The notes beneath the pieces are model-generated. The model was not told the origin of the DNA. It did no database searches and was given only the letters and a program-made list of their open reading frames with translations. A stretch of 64,000 nt of DNA from Bombardia bombarda (taxonomy: Eukaryota > Ascomycota > Sordariomycetes > Sordariales > Lasiosphaeriaceae): positions 1,574,501 to 1,638,500 of the forward strand of contig JAULSR010000007.1 in assembly GCA_030512295.1 (NCBI GenBank). The letters are read 5' to 3'. Below, piece after piece: positions 34,175-45,453 of the stretch. Position 1 is the first letter of the stretch; every line of letters begins with the position of its first letter. Made by a program: the position numbers and the translations under genes.

Positions 34175-37100
34175 TCAGAACGTCGGCGCAATCTTCACAC
34201 GGCCCCTATCTGCTCCCACACTTGGCAGCCTGAATGTCCTCAGTGAGCTCGTCGACATTGTCGGCCCATGCATGCTGTGCTGCTGCGACGTGGACCTCAC
34301 GCTCATGGTCCGACCAAGTCGCGTTCTCTCGCTATTTACCGACATGGCCGACATCGCTGGAGGCGGCGGATTCGAGTTACCCCTTGAGCGGACGTTCAGC
34401 TTGCCCATCATTGTGTTCAGCGCGGTAGCCGCATCGACGTGTGGCATCGGAGGGGAACGAGTCCTATGCCCCATGTTCGCGCCAGACATGGAACGCTGCG
34501 ACGTTCTCCTCTGCAGCAGCCTTCCGTTCTGTGCCGTTGCCATCATTCTCTCAAGGGACGGCGCGCGCGATCCGCTGTCAGTCCGATGCAAGCCCTGCGC
34601 CACAGGAACCATTGTTCGACCCCGGAACGCTGGCGGGATGCTCGAGCCCCGGCTAGAAGGTGGGGTTGGGGGCCTGCCCACGCGCCCCTCGTGATGCTGG
34701 TGGTGTTCCACCGCCGCCTGCAGCTGCTCAAACGACATTGGCATTGGTGGCATCTTGCTAAGCCGGCGGATCGATCGGGCATTTTTATCTAGAAAGCTTG
34801 ACATAGCCCGCATAGCGCTGTTGTTCTCGTACGTGGCCATCGCATTAGTCTCCCCAGGGGGCGTGCTAGCCCTGGCAATTTGTATGGCGTTGAGTGTCTG
34901 TGGCGCTGGGCCGGGCTTGGCAGCACCGCGAATAGTTGCTTGGATGCGACTCATCACGCTCTCAAAGTCGACTCCAGAGTGTTGATGCTGTGCTGGGACA
35001 TATGCGGGTGCGGCACCCAGCACAGCTTCCTGGGTCAAGATGAAAAATGACCCATCGTGAATCTTCCGGCGCACCAGGTTCCACCGCGTTCTCGCTGGGT
35101 TGCGCTCTATTTCGGGTTGGTATACCTTGTGCTGCGCTAGCTTTGCGTAGAACATCTCCAGTCTTTTCGCCATGCGTTCCAGTGTCTGTATCAAGAAAGT
35201 GGTCAGAACTGTCAGTCTCTGAGTGTCATCGCTGGCTTCCATAGCCATGACACTCTCAAACGCATCCATGCCATGGCACGCCTCTTCACGGATATCCTCC
35301 AAGAGCTCGATATCGAGCTCTACGCTCTTCGCCGCGTAGTTAAAGATGCCTCGCTCTGCAAATCTGGCGTTGCTGCTGTTCTCGCAGACAAACTGCCCTA
35401 CCTGGGCCACCTCTTGTGACGTGGCGATTGCCTCGGGTGATGTCTTTGCCCGCGCAATAATGCCAAGAACATCAGGTAGCCTCATGTCAGTTCCGACATT
35501 AGCAGCATCGGCAAGCGTGAAAGATAGCTTGAGGACAAGTTCCTGTAACTTGGGCCCGAAGAGTGCCGCAAATCCACCTTGAAGAAGACGAGACTGATAT
35601 TGGTAGAACATGCGCACGCCCTGGCCAATATTGCTCATGTGTTCACGAGACCAGATATTCTCAGTGCCTCGCAGGTAGAAATCTTTGGTTCCATCATCAC
35701 TGGCCCCCATAATCTCATGCATCTCAAACTGGTGAGCTACGAGCGTCTCCACGGTGGTCCGTAGATAGCCAGCCCAGAGATCGTATATGTCGCTCAGCTC
35801 TGGGCAACTGTGGAACTCAGGCTTAGGCGTCAGATGTCCAACAAAGTACTTGGTCAGAAGACTGTTGACTTCTGAATTATTGGTGTGAGCAAGGTTATCG
35901 AACGACTTGGAGCAATCGACGCCGGCGTTGGATTTGATGATGAATATGCCGCCAGGATGCATCGGGCTGAAGTCGGTCACATCATAGGCGCTGCCGTGTA
36001 CCCCGATCCACATGCGGGTGCTCGGGCGGTGGCCAGTATGGCGAGCAAGCTGAGAAAGAGGGATCGTGGGGAGGTTGCAGGGAAGGGGCTTGGGCGTCAT
36101 GAAAACATCAAGCATAAAGCGTCGCTCAGCAAACGCCTTATTGATGATCATCTCCGAGGTCTCCATAGTGGCGCTGCAATGGTTATAGATGGCCTTGCGG
36201 ATGCCATTCATGACCGAGTCGAAGATGGCCACGGAGCCGCACACGTAGAGGTAGCCACCAAGCCCACCCTGTCTCTTTGACATGACAAGCTCAGAAATAG
36301 CAGCTCCTTGCTCCACGATGAGAGTATCAATGTAGCGGGTCGGCATCTCCCTCTCAACTAGATCCTGGTGCCTTCTGTCGTACACCAAACCGCGAGTGTC
36401 GCGTGAGAATGCGAGGTGGACCTCCATCAAACCAGCTTCGACATACTCACGCAGCTCATCTTCGTAGCAGAATTTATCTCGAGACTGTACTCCGAGATAA
36501 AGGATGTCCTTTCCTGACGCGTGATTGCGAGTAGCGGCCCTAGCTTGCCAGAAACTTCGGAATGGGGAAACGCCACTGCCCCCTGCGAAGTATGCGCAAG
36601 GTGCCGTGCGGTCAAAGGGAAGCTGGAAGTTAAGAGGTCGAGAGATGCCAACGAGTATATCCTCCTCCGTCTCGATAAGCTCGTCGCTTGAAGACAGAAA
36701 TGGGTTCAGGAATCCGCTACCAACACCTGCGCAGCTAACATCTTCGTTGCCAGCAAATGTCGAGCAAAGTTTGTACTCTGCTCTGGAGATTGTCAAGTCG
36801 ACAGTGGAAGGTAGCAGCTCCTGGCAGTGGTTGGAAATTGAGTATGTCCTGGGTATCTCGATGGGGACTAGATCGGCCAGCCATGAGAGGTTTCCTCTCA
36901 GATCAAATGCCCGATCCCAGATGTGTGGGCTCGTATCAGCTACAGCTCCTTGAAGAAGATCGCCCAGAGAGCCTCGGATGGGCCATTCAGTCGTGGCAAG
37001 GACTTGCAGGACTGTGTTGGAAGAAGCCTGGAGCAAATCGTGAATTTTGAGGGCAAGGTTCTTGGTGATGGGCGCAAGATGTCCTCGCCTCAATATGTCC

Positions 37101-39197
37101 TTCACTGTCAGCTGTGGCGTGGGCGTATGTGAAACCGATCCGAGATGCTGGGCGAAGCGCTCCCACTTTGGGGTCAAAGATACCGGATCGTTGAGGTAAT
37201 CGGCCAAGCCTAGAGCAGCAGCAACTTTGGCGCACTCAGTCCAGCTGTTCAAAGGCATAATGGCAAGTCGATCACCGGGCTGGAAAGTGATGCCAGTATT
37301 CTGGATGTCAAGGGTGACCATCGAGATTGACCGATCGGGGTCTCTGTCGATAAAAGAACGGTTGAGGACGCGGGCTCTGTATCGACATTCTTCAAAGGTA
37401 CCACGCATTTCGTGTGGCTCGACAGTGATATCTCCTCGGTAAGGTGCAAGGCGCTCTTTCATGGCCTCTGAGAACTGTTTGTGTGTCTCCTCCCAAGGCT
37501 TGCCATTCGGATCTGTGGCTCCTGATGCACCGTTGGTCTCGGACCGCCCAGTTTTGCCAGCAATTTCAAGCAAACCAAACACTTTATAGCGATGCGTTCC
37601 CATAAAACCCCTCTCGCCAGTGTAAGCTTCGACAATACCGTCCAAAACGCCCATCAGTCTGGGGTCGCCAGACTGTTTAACAAACTCTGGAATGCGGTAG
37701 TGGTAGTCGATTGAAGCAATAAAGGCTCTCAAGTTGGATGGTAGCCAGGCGCGTAGGTGAAGACCCTCTGCACCTAGAAATGATTCGTATTTCTTTCGCC
37801 CCAGGAATGCATCCATTACAAGATATGGTGGAAACTGCAAGCCAGACGAGGCGGGACAGCGCTTGCTGAGCGGTGCAGAAAACTTGGCCCATCGCACCCA
37901 CTGATGGCCTGGAACGTAGTTCTCCCCAGAATTAGGATTCGGGTTGATAGAGTGAAAGGCGTTCGGCATGCGCTCGAGAATCTCTTTTAGTCGGACCATC
38001 TCTCGCAGCAGACCTTCGATATTTCGGTTCATTACATGCTCCTGGCAGCTTGCGATGGCATCGGCACCATGTTGGAAGGACGCTGTGACTGTCAGCAGGT
38101 ATTTCAGACGCAAATTTGGTCAATTACTTACCAGATGTCTCAGCACAGCCCTTGAGAAAGGCAACTTCGGTTCTTTCGCCAAAGATTGGCCAGCGCATAT
38201 CCATGTTGTCGAACCTAGCGACGTAAGGATATGTTGAGCTGGCATCTCTGATCTTCATGTTGTATGATGACTGGTCGACAAACGTGAGATGAGGGATTGA
38301 TCGGCCGAGACGTCTTGAGACCTGAAAGTAGGGAAGCGCAATACTTCTAGGAATTCCAACAAGCTCGTCGCCCAGGTCGTCACCCATCTCGCAATTCGGC
38401 TTGTATTTGGTGGCGTTTACCGTGATGCCCTCGTTTCCGTCATGCTTATCCTCCCACCTATACATGGAGCAAAGTATTCCGAGCACAACCACAGCTGCCC
38501 ACAGTGCTCGGTCCGGAATCACGTCTGCAGATCCCTCGACGATTGGCAACGAAGCGATGGACTCGCGCGCTCGGCCTCTGGAAACGGCTCCAGGCATCCT
38601 CTCACATAAGTCAGACCATATTCTCCCAGGCGAGTTAGATAGTGCACCAGGCGAGTCGTTGTAGTCGGGCGGGCAAAACCCGTGTTCTGCACTGAGGTAG
38701 CCATCTTTCCACCCAGACTGCGGACCAATCTGCTCAGCTCGAATCATCACTTGTCTGGCCGGAGCCCCAAGCGCGACTGCTAAAAGGTCATGTTCGGAGG
38801 CGTTAAGAGAATCGAGGTTTTCTATTCCGCTGATTTCCCGCACCGATGGAATATTATTGTACAATACGTCGTTGATTGTCTTTCGTTCCCTACAGCAGCA
38901 GTATTAGCCTTTCCGAAGAGAAGGTAGAATCTGCTAGGAGACGCGAACCTCATACGCAACCATTCCTCTGCGTCGACTCCCCGTGGGATCTGTCAAGGTG
39001 TGAGCATGAATCCAGAGACGTGTTAAGAAGGGCAAACTGACGTCAAAGGCAGCATGGATGTCGCCTGGTTGAGAGTACCCAGAAAACGAGCAACCTCGAG
39101 GTCCCATTCTGCTTCCTGCTCGACCCCGTCCGGCAACTGAGCCTGCGGGACACTGGCCGCCTGCCATACCTGACATTGGACAAGATTGGCTAGACAT
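34175..39197 (-). CDS. PrnB/IDO-like haem domain fused to FAD reductase and cytochrome b5
   Basis: A 1,622-residue fusion protein from exons 39042-39197, 38949-38989, 38132-38889 and 34175-38088; all junctions are phase-consistent. Junctions read AAFD/IPRGVDAEEW, LRMR/ERKTINDVLYNN and CAETS/VTASFQHG. Residues 1 to about 500 resemble the DUF1864/PrnB family (structurally IDO/TDO-like haem dioxygenases), with NIPSVREISGIENLDSL, FQVSRRLGRSIPHLTFVDQS and GTHRYKVFG; His484 is a candidate haem ligand. Residues ~530-960 form a cytochrome P450-reductase-like module without a flavodoxin domain: FAD motif RTYSIS (732), NAD(P)H motif GGSGVSPFRS (821) and YVCGS (933). Residues ~1000-1072 are cytochrome b5, with HPGG His1029 and a second axial His1053 spaced 24 residues, as in classical b5. 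The final ~550 residues are first helical, then basic and Ser/Pro-rich. It likely carries its own electron supply to the oxygenase haem. The substrate is unknown. Confidence 0.88.
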
Positions 39198-41520
39198 TTT
39201 GAGAAGTATGCGGCGCGGCCGGTTCGAAGATGGCAAACTTGATTAAGTAAATGAGGGTACCACCAGGGTAACGAAAAAAAATATGGAAAATGACAAAGTA
39301 AAACAAACAAAGACTGAATCAATCGACAGTGCGCGGCAGCATCATCTCTCATGAGGAGAAGCAGAGGAGAGAAGAAGAAAACAGCCAAGTCAAAGATTAT
39401 AACATCAAGTGCCCCTGTGCTTTCGCCATCTTCATATCCACATCTGACTCCCTGAACTGTCGACTCCTATGACAGAGGGCCGGGGTCGAAGAAGAAACGG
39501 ATCTCGTCCATGAGCTTAGATCGGTCCTAAGTTGATAACCTTCTAAAATTAGGCGCCTTCTCGCCAGGAATCAATCTTGAAAGGGGTGCTTGAAGCTCAG
39601 GCCGGTACCGAGTACGTAATGAAATTCTCTTTGGTGGACCACTGCTGAGCGCTTCTCAGCACCAAGAAAATTTCGTCGAGATCGACGCGCTGTCCTCAAA
39701 CGCGCTTCGTTCCATTTGGGCGGTTTCTCTTGGCGCATAGCTGAGCTAGTCCTAGAATAGTGTACGCGCGTCTCTGGAGTCTAGATGCGACAAGACGCCG
39801 AGTCAAGAGGCCGTTTCACGGTGGAGTCGAGATGAACTGGAGAGCTGGCGATCATTGGGGAATTACTAGGAGTCAATGTTGGAGTTCGGCTCAAATTGCA
39901 CCAATTGGCAGTTGCCGAAGTTAAAGGTCGAGGGCCAAGAAAGGCTTGTCGTCACTAGTGGGAGAGAACCAATGGTGGTCTGGAGAAGACGGTGGGGCAG
40001 GGGTCCGTGGTTGTCGTCCCTGACACTAGCACCCCGCCAAGTAGACAAGCGATATGCCTCCACTTTGTTCCCAACTTCCCCCCTTCCATGGAAGCTCGTT
40101 CCTTCCATAGGTGAAAATAGCCGGGCTGTTAAGACTGGAAGTCAATACCTGAGGAAAGAACGCACCGAGATTGCTGGGTCAGTCTACCACAAACAGCCTA
40201 GTGCTGTCTGTCCGGAAGCTCCCGCGCTGAGATTGAGGGACGTGACAGCGGGCGACAGAACTGCCACTCCCACTACCCGACAGTTAACAAGTCGGGATGC
40301 AGAACAACCGTTCGTTCAAATAAGTTTCCGTCGAGAAACACCAATTTGGAGGCAGACGACCACGGCAGTGTCCGTTGATCACTGCATGCAGCCGCACTCC
40401 ATCCATGCATTGCCGATGCAACATCCCGACTGCTGTTGACCCCTGTCTGCATGCTTTCGAAGCTTCAAACAACAGCCAAGGCGCGATGGAAATAGCATCA
40501 AAACACCGAGTTTTGCTATTTCAGGGACAAAATTTGCGATCGATCTACCTCTGTTGAAGGACCACGAACCTCCCAATTAAACAAAGATCCAAGAAATGGA
40601 GCAAGAGGCAAAAGCCAGAGCGAAGGATGCAAACCGAAAATATTATCCCCGAACACGGGTGACGGGTCAAGTTGCCAAGTCTTCAAATTGCGGCAGTAGA
40701 TAATGGAAAGCGACTGAAGTCAAAAGCAAGCCAAGCCATGTTGTACCTGTTTGGGCGTAGCTGTTAAGAGACGGGTCCCCCAGAAATTTAACGTGGGAAA
40801 AATAAAGTTCACTGACAGCGAGCCGCTCGTATGGTACTTTCTCTTAATGTGTCAGAAAGATAGCAAAAGCGAGGAAGTGTGGAGAGAAACAGAAGAGGAA
40901 GGAAGCGAAAAGGGGGTGTTAATGTTGAGCACAAGGCAAGTGCAAACACACCCGAAGCTAAAGAGATGATCGTCTGATTGCAGTTGCCGACAAGCTTTTG
41001 CGTTATTTCTCAAAGAAATCCGCCAGCTGTTAGCTTACGAACTGACAATCACTGTTCACTTGGCAGTAAGTACATCGACCTTGGCAGTTTGCAGTCCAGT
41101 ACCAAGTTGCATTTCGCTGTGACAACCATCACTTCTCAACCAGAGAGTACTATAAAGTAAAAATCCTCCATCCCTAAATCCCTTCTCATCCGTCTAAGGG
41201 AAGATAACTGGAGGTTGCGTCTTCCGAGGAGGGAAAACAGTTATCCAATGATGCGCCATCCCGGTAATGAAAATAGCTGAAAGATCTTGCTCTTCCGTCC
41301 TGATCGAACCCCAAACTCCCGTTTTCCCCACAACCCTCCACACTCTCCAGAGGAAAAGCCTGTTCCACCTTCTTCTTCCTCCTCTCTCTGGCATGGCCGA
41401 TTAAAAAGGAGAAGACCTGGCCCATCTAGTACTTAAGGTGCCCTCCTCTTACTTCACATCCTCAAAACTGACTACGGTCCCACTTGCTCCTCTTGCGGTC
41501 GGCAATAGCAGTAAGAGTAT

Positions 41521-41770
41521 CATCCTCCTCCTTCTTCACCTTCTTTACCTTCTTTACCTTCTTCACTTTTTTTATCTTTTTTACCTTTTTTACTTTCTTT
41601 ACTTTTTTTTTTTTTTTTTTTTACCTTTTTCAACTTTTTCAACTTTTTCAACTTTTTCACCTTCTTTACTTTCTTTGTTTTCTTTACCTTTTTCACTTTT
41701 TCACCTTCTTTACCTTCTTCACCTTTTTTAACTTCTTTACTTTCTTTATCTTTTTCACCTTCTTCACCTC
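41521..41770. repeat. T/C-rich low-complexity tract with CTTYTTTAC-like units
   Basis: About 250 bp made almost only of C and T with periodic single A residues, in units such as CTTCTTTAC, TTTTTCAAC and TTTTTCACC, and including a T20 run at 41603-41622. Every plus-strand frame through it reads as Phe/Leu/Thr repeats, so open frames there are artefacts. Confidence 0.9.
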
Positions 41771-42815
41771 CTATCCTTCATCTCTTTCACCAAGATAGTA
41801 TCATCGTCGTTCATATCCGTGTCAAGACAAAGATTACGATTAGCCATCAAGTCTATAAACTTGTACACGACTAAAACACCACAATCATCGCCTCCTCCTT
41901 CCCATCATCACTGTCGTCATCGATCTCCAGAGCCACCGCAGCAGCTGCTTCGATCCCATGCCAGCCACCGGGCACGGCAGCAGCCAGTTCCGGGGAAAGT
42001 CGCTTCAGTGTGCCGCGCACACTGCGCAGAGAAGATCGTGGTCCTCTCGGCTGGCGGCGGGGTATTCGGGCGAGCAATGGGTGCTGCCCAGGCAGTGGGC
42101 GCACAGCTTTTCGGTGTTAGGCGTAGCAGGCCATGCACGGCCAGGGATAAGTGCCCACGATCTAGGCCAGATCAGATACACGGACATGGTGGCGGCTGAG
42201 GGCGCATTGAGGGGTTCTGCAAAACATTTGGTTAATTCTTGAGTTCTTATATGCGATATTGTGATGATGATGCTATAAGGATATGAAAGCAGATAGTCTT
42301 TGTCCCATGGTTGTGTAAAAAACAAACCAAGCATCACAAGCGGCAGTTCAACCTGTTTGAAGTGGAAAGGTCTAAGCAGGAAGGCAGCAGATCTTTGGCA
42401 AACCTGAGCTATCTAGGTTGCTTTCAGTATCGAAAGCTGTATCCTTCACACCACATGTGCGTATATTGGAGTACCCAGTCGGAACGTTTCCTTTAGTTCA
42501 TGTTGAACATGGTGGATATAAAAAGCTATGTGATGTACTCAAAGCTATACTATTCGTAGGATAGGGTTAGCACTGTCGTGACTTAGTGAAGCTCAATGTC
42601 TTGTAAGAGGAAACTGGATATAATTGGAGTTGTGGAAGAAGGGAACAAGAGAGAGAGGTGCGTTTTAGAGTAATATGCAAAGTTTTATTCCTCTAAAAAG
42701 AGAGATTTAACAAAATTCCAAGGTCCTCCCATTTCACTCCTCCGTAAAACTATAGCAGTTAGTTTTGACATCCTCTGACCAAGATAATTAACGTCCCCGT
42801 AATTGTCGACTAACA

Positions 42816-42970
42816 TATAGTATGAGTTAAAAGTCTGGCCCCTCCCCAATTTTACCACCTGATTGTACCCAAGTTTGACCTTTCGCAACTTAAATAGAAT
42901 AGTTGCAGATAAAATAGTTGTAGGTTGTGGTAAATCGCACATGGAGCCAGACTTTTTGACTGGCACTGTA
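42816..42970. mobile_element. Short TA-flanked inverted-repeat element (MITE-like, mariner-type ends)
   Basis: The right end read inward is TACAGTGCCAGTCAAAAAGT then CTGGCTCC, followed by ATTTACCAC. The left end read inward is TATAGTATGAGTTAAAAGTC then TGGCCCC, followed by TTTTACCAC. The arms agree over about 45 bp with mismatches, most of them transitions. Both ends abut TA (42816-42817 and 42969-42970), the target duplication expected for Tc1/mariner insertions. The 151-bp interior has no transposase. I infer a decayed non-autonomous element. Confidence 0.6.
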
Positions 42971-43409
42971 CCTGCGTAGGGACAATTCTCTTACTCAAGA
43001 TACCTGTCTCGACGATATATTTACCCGCTCCGCATGATTCCTGCTCAGGTAACCATAGGCCTCAACTATTGTTATACGTTTTTCTTCTTCTCTTTACTCT
43101 TTAATTACCTGGCATAAGTCATCGATCCATTCCCCTTGATAGCTAGCTATGTATGTAATTAAAATGTGCTTTCATCTGCAGGTTCAAACAGGGTATCCAA
43201 CGAAAATAGAATCGCCATTGAGCTTATATACCCACCAGTCCTACAATGGACGCCGTCTGTACATGTCTTTCTCATCTTTTTCTTCCCAAAAAAACACAGG
43301 CAAACAGGAACGACAGCAATTGTACTCCACGAATTTATCCAGAATTCTTCTTTACCCTTTCCGACATTTCCTCATCTCACTCATATGAGCTGGCTGGGTA
43401 GCTAGCCAG

Positions 43410-45453
43410 CTAGATGCCTCCCACAGGACGAACCTGCATCTTATCCCCCAGACCCGCCTCCCTGACCTCATAAATACCAATATCACCCTCGCCTGTCCCG
43501 ACAAACAGGAACTGGCCATCGGCCGAGAAAGCGAGTTCCGTGATATGGCTGAGGTTGTCGAGGAGCTCAAATCCAGCCTGCGGGCCACTCTGCATGGCGC
43601 CAGCATCCGGGTCGGGCCACACCCACAGTCTCTTGCCATTCATAGCATCCAAGAGAACGAGTGAGCCTCTAGCTCCAACGTCAGTTCCTCTGCTGTCGCA
43701 ATAGACGATGAACCGGCAGTCGGGCGAGATGCAGGAGATGGCGTTGGGGATGCGGAAGGTTCGTGTAGAGCTTGCCGAGAAGTCCCACACCAGCACATAG
43801 CGATAGGGCACGGCGACGGGCGCCAGATTGAAGCCTTGGCCACCACGGGCGGCTGGGACGGGAATGGCTCGATAACCAGCGGGGATCCAAATGGACACGG
43901 CGACACTACCGTACGTGGCCAGGCCGCTAGGCAACGCTGTATCGAGCTCACTGTGCTGCCACGGTGTTACGAACTTGTAGGGCGTATTCGAGGCCACGCC
44001 GTCGTCGGCGTGGATTTCCCAGGCTACGAGCAGCGTCTCACGCTCTGGTGGCGGGTGTCCGAGTCGTGGTGGACGAGGGCCAGATGCCGTGATCAATAAT
44101 GGCCCAGTAGCGGAAAACGCCAGTTCAGGGTACTTGGGGAGCAGCGGTAAACCGGCTTTACGCAGCTCGATAGTGCGTGTCTTTTTGAAGGGCTTCTTAC
44201 TGTGCGTGGCCGTGTAAAGATCGATAGTGTCGTTGTCGCCACGGTAAGACACCAATGGGCTGTAAGCAGACTCATACACGTTGGACCGCACGGCAGCCCA
44301 CCTGTCGGCATGGTCGATAGTCTGGAGCTTCTTCTTCTTGGCCCAATCCCATATCTCAAGAGTGTCGCCAAAGGAGGTGGCGATGGCAATCAATGTGGAA
44401 GGCTCTGAAATAATAGCGTGACTGCGAACAAAGTACTCACGCGAGCGAGCCTGCGCTGTCGTGTAACACGAGATCTTAATCGCGTTCTGAATAGTGCCAT
44501 CACCGACAGACCAAACCTTGATCAAGTTGTTACCATGTTTGCTGGCAAGTGTCGCCGAAGTGGTGGATATATCAAAGAAGTAGACTGTTTGATCCTTTTG
44601 CGCCTTTGATAGCTTGTCGTCTGAGGCCAAGCTCTTCCAGGGCCTTAGCTGTACAGACAACGCGTCATGCTGGGGACGCGAACGAGGGGGGTGCTCTCCA
44701 GGCACCGGCGGTGGGGGTAAATGTGGCGGGCTGGGAGCTGTTGGAGATGTGCTGCTCGACACGCGGTCCAGATGGGAAGTGGCCCGGGATGACTGCGAGA
44801 AGCGCGACGTCTCGACAGACGAGTCAATAGATCCGTCAAAGGAGCCTTGCGATGAGGCGCGACGCGAGTTCCTTGCTATGGAAGAGAGTGACGACAGCCC
44901 TGGGAGTGGTGGAAGTGGTGGTAGGGGCTTTGTTGGAGTTGGATTGGCGGGCGGGTATAGGCTGTACTGCGAGGGTCGTCTTTGAGAGGCATGTGAGTTC
45001 TTTCGCTGCGAGGCTACGCCTCTCGAAACGGGACGTGTTTGGGTATCGCGCGGTGGGTCGTAGTAGGAGAGAATCGCCTCATCGTCGTCGTCGTCATCGT
45101 AGCTCTCAGCAGGGCTCCAGGGTGCGCCGAAAGTGTCATTGGATGCATAATGACCGAGAGCGCTGTTTGTGCGGGCTTGACTATGTGTGTATGAAGGTGA
45201 CTGCGGCGGAAAGAGGTTCGCATTCCTATTCGCGCTCGAGGGTGCTCTGCGTCTCGCTTGCCGGTCTTGAATCGAAGATGCTTCCGAGTCACGGCGGGAT
45301 GACATGTTCGTTGATCTCGAGCTCCCCGTGTTCAACCGGCGCAATGTATCCCTGGACCAATGTTAGTCTCGCTAAAGGGATTGTTTTGGCATCTCAGTCT
45401 GGAGCTTACGCCATCTCGTCTATGTCGAGTGGACTGCGGGTCTGGGGATCCAT
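43410..45453 (-). CDS. WD40-like beta-propeller protein with disordered N-terminus
   Basis: A 661-residue protein from exon 1 (45410-45453) and exon 2 (43410-45351), joined across a 58-nt intron to read MDPQTRSPLDIDEMADTLRR. The short first exon is in a frame that lacks a long open reading frame, so a longer single-exon reading from 45344 would lose the true start. The first ~250 residues are Ser/Pro/Arg-rich with a run of Asp and proline tracts (PTPTKPLPPLPPLPGLSSLS), probably disordered and phosphorylated. The rest forms degenerate WD40-type blades: HGNNLIKVWSVGDGTIQNA, SFGDTLEIWDWAKKKKLQTI, YRYVLVWDFSASSTRTF and ADGQFLFVGTGEGDIGIYEV. Such proteins are scaffolds; the partner and role are unknown. 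Six TGCGACC words lie 365-460 bp upstream. Confidence 0.82.

Larger units (their letters stand above)
39198..43409. other. Long gene-poor region with repeats and a small inverted-repeat element
   Basis: The left end is the promoter of the fusion gene. It also holds a 250-bp T/C-rich tract and a TA-flanked element, listed separately. A minus-strand stretch at 41871-42189 looks weakly protein-like (CAHC and CAVC pairs, then an acidic Asp-rich tail in a second frame) but needs a frame change, so I do not call it a gene. Nothing else is recognised. Confidence 0.5.

Noticed and set aside
41438..41798. Open frames encoding long Phe/Leu/Thr repeats
   Set aside because: They are artefacts of the T/C-rich tract; every frame through it is open.
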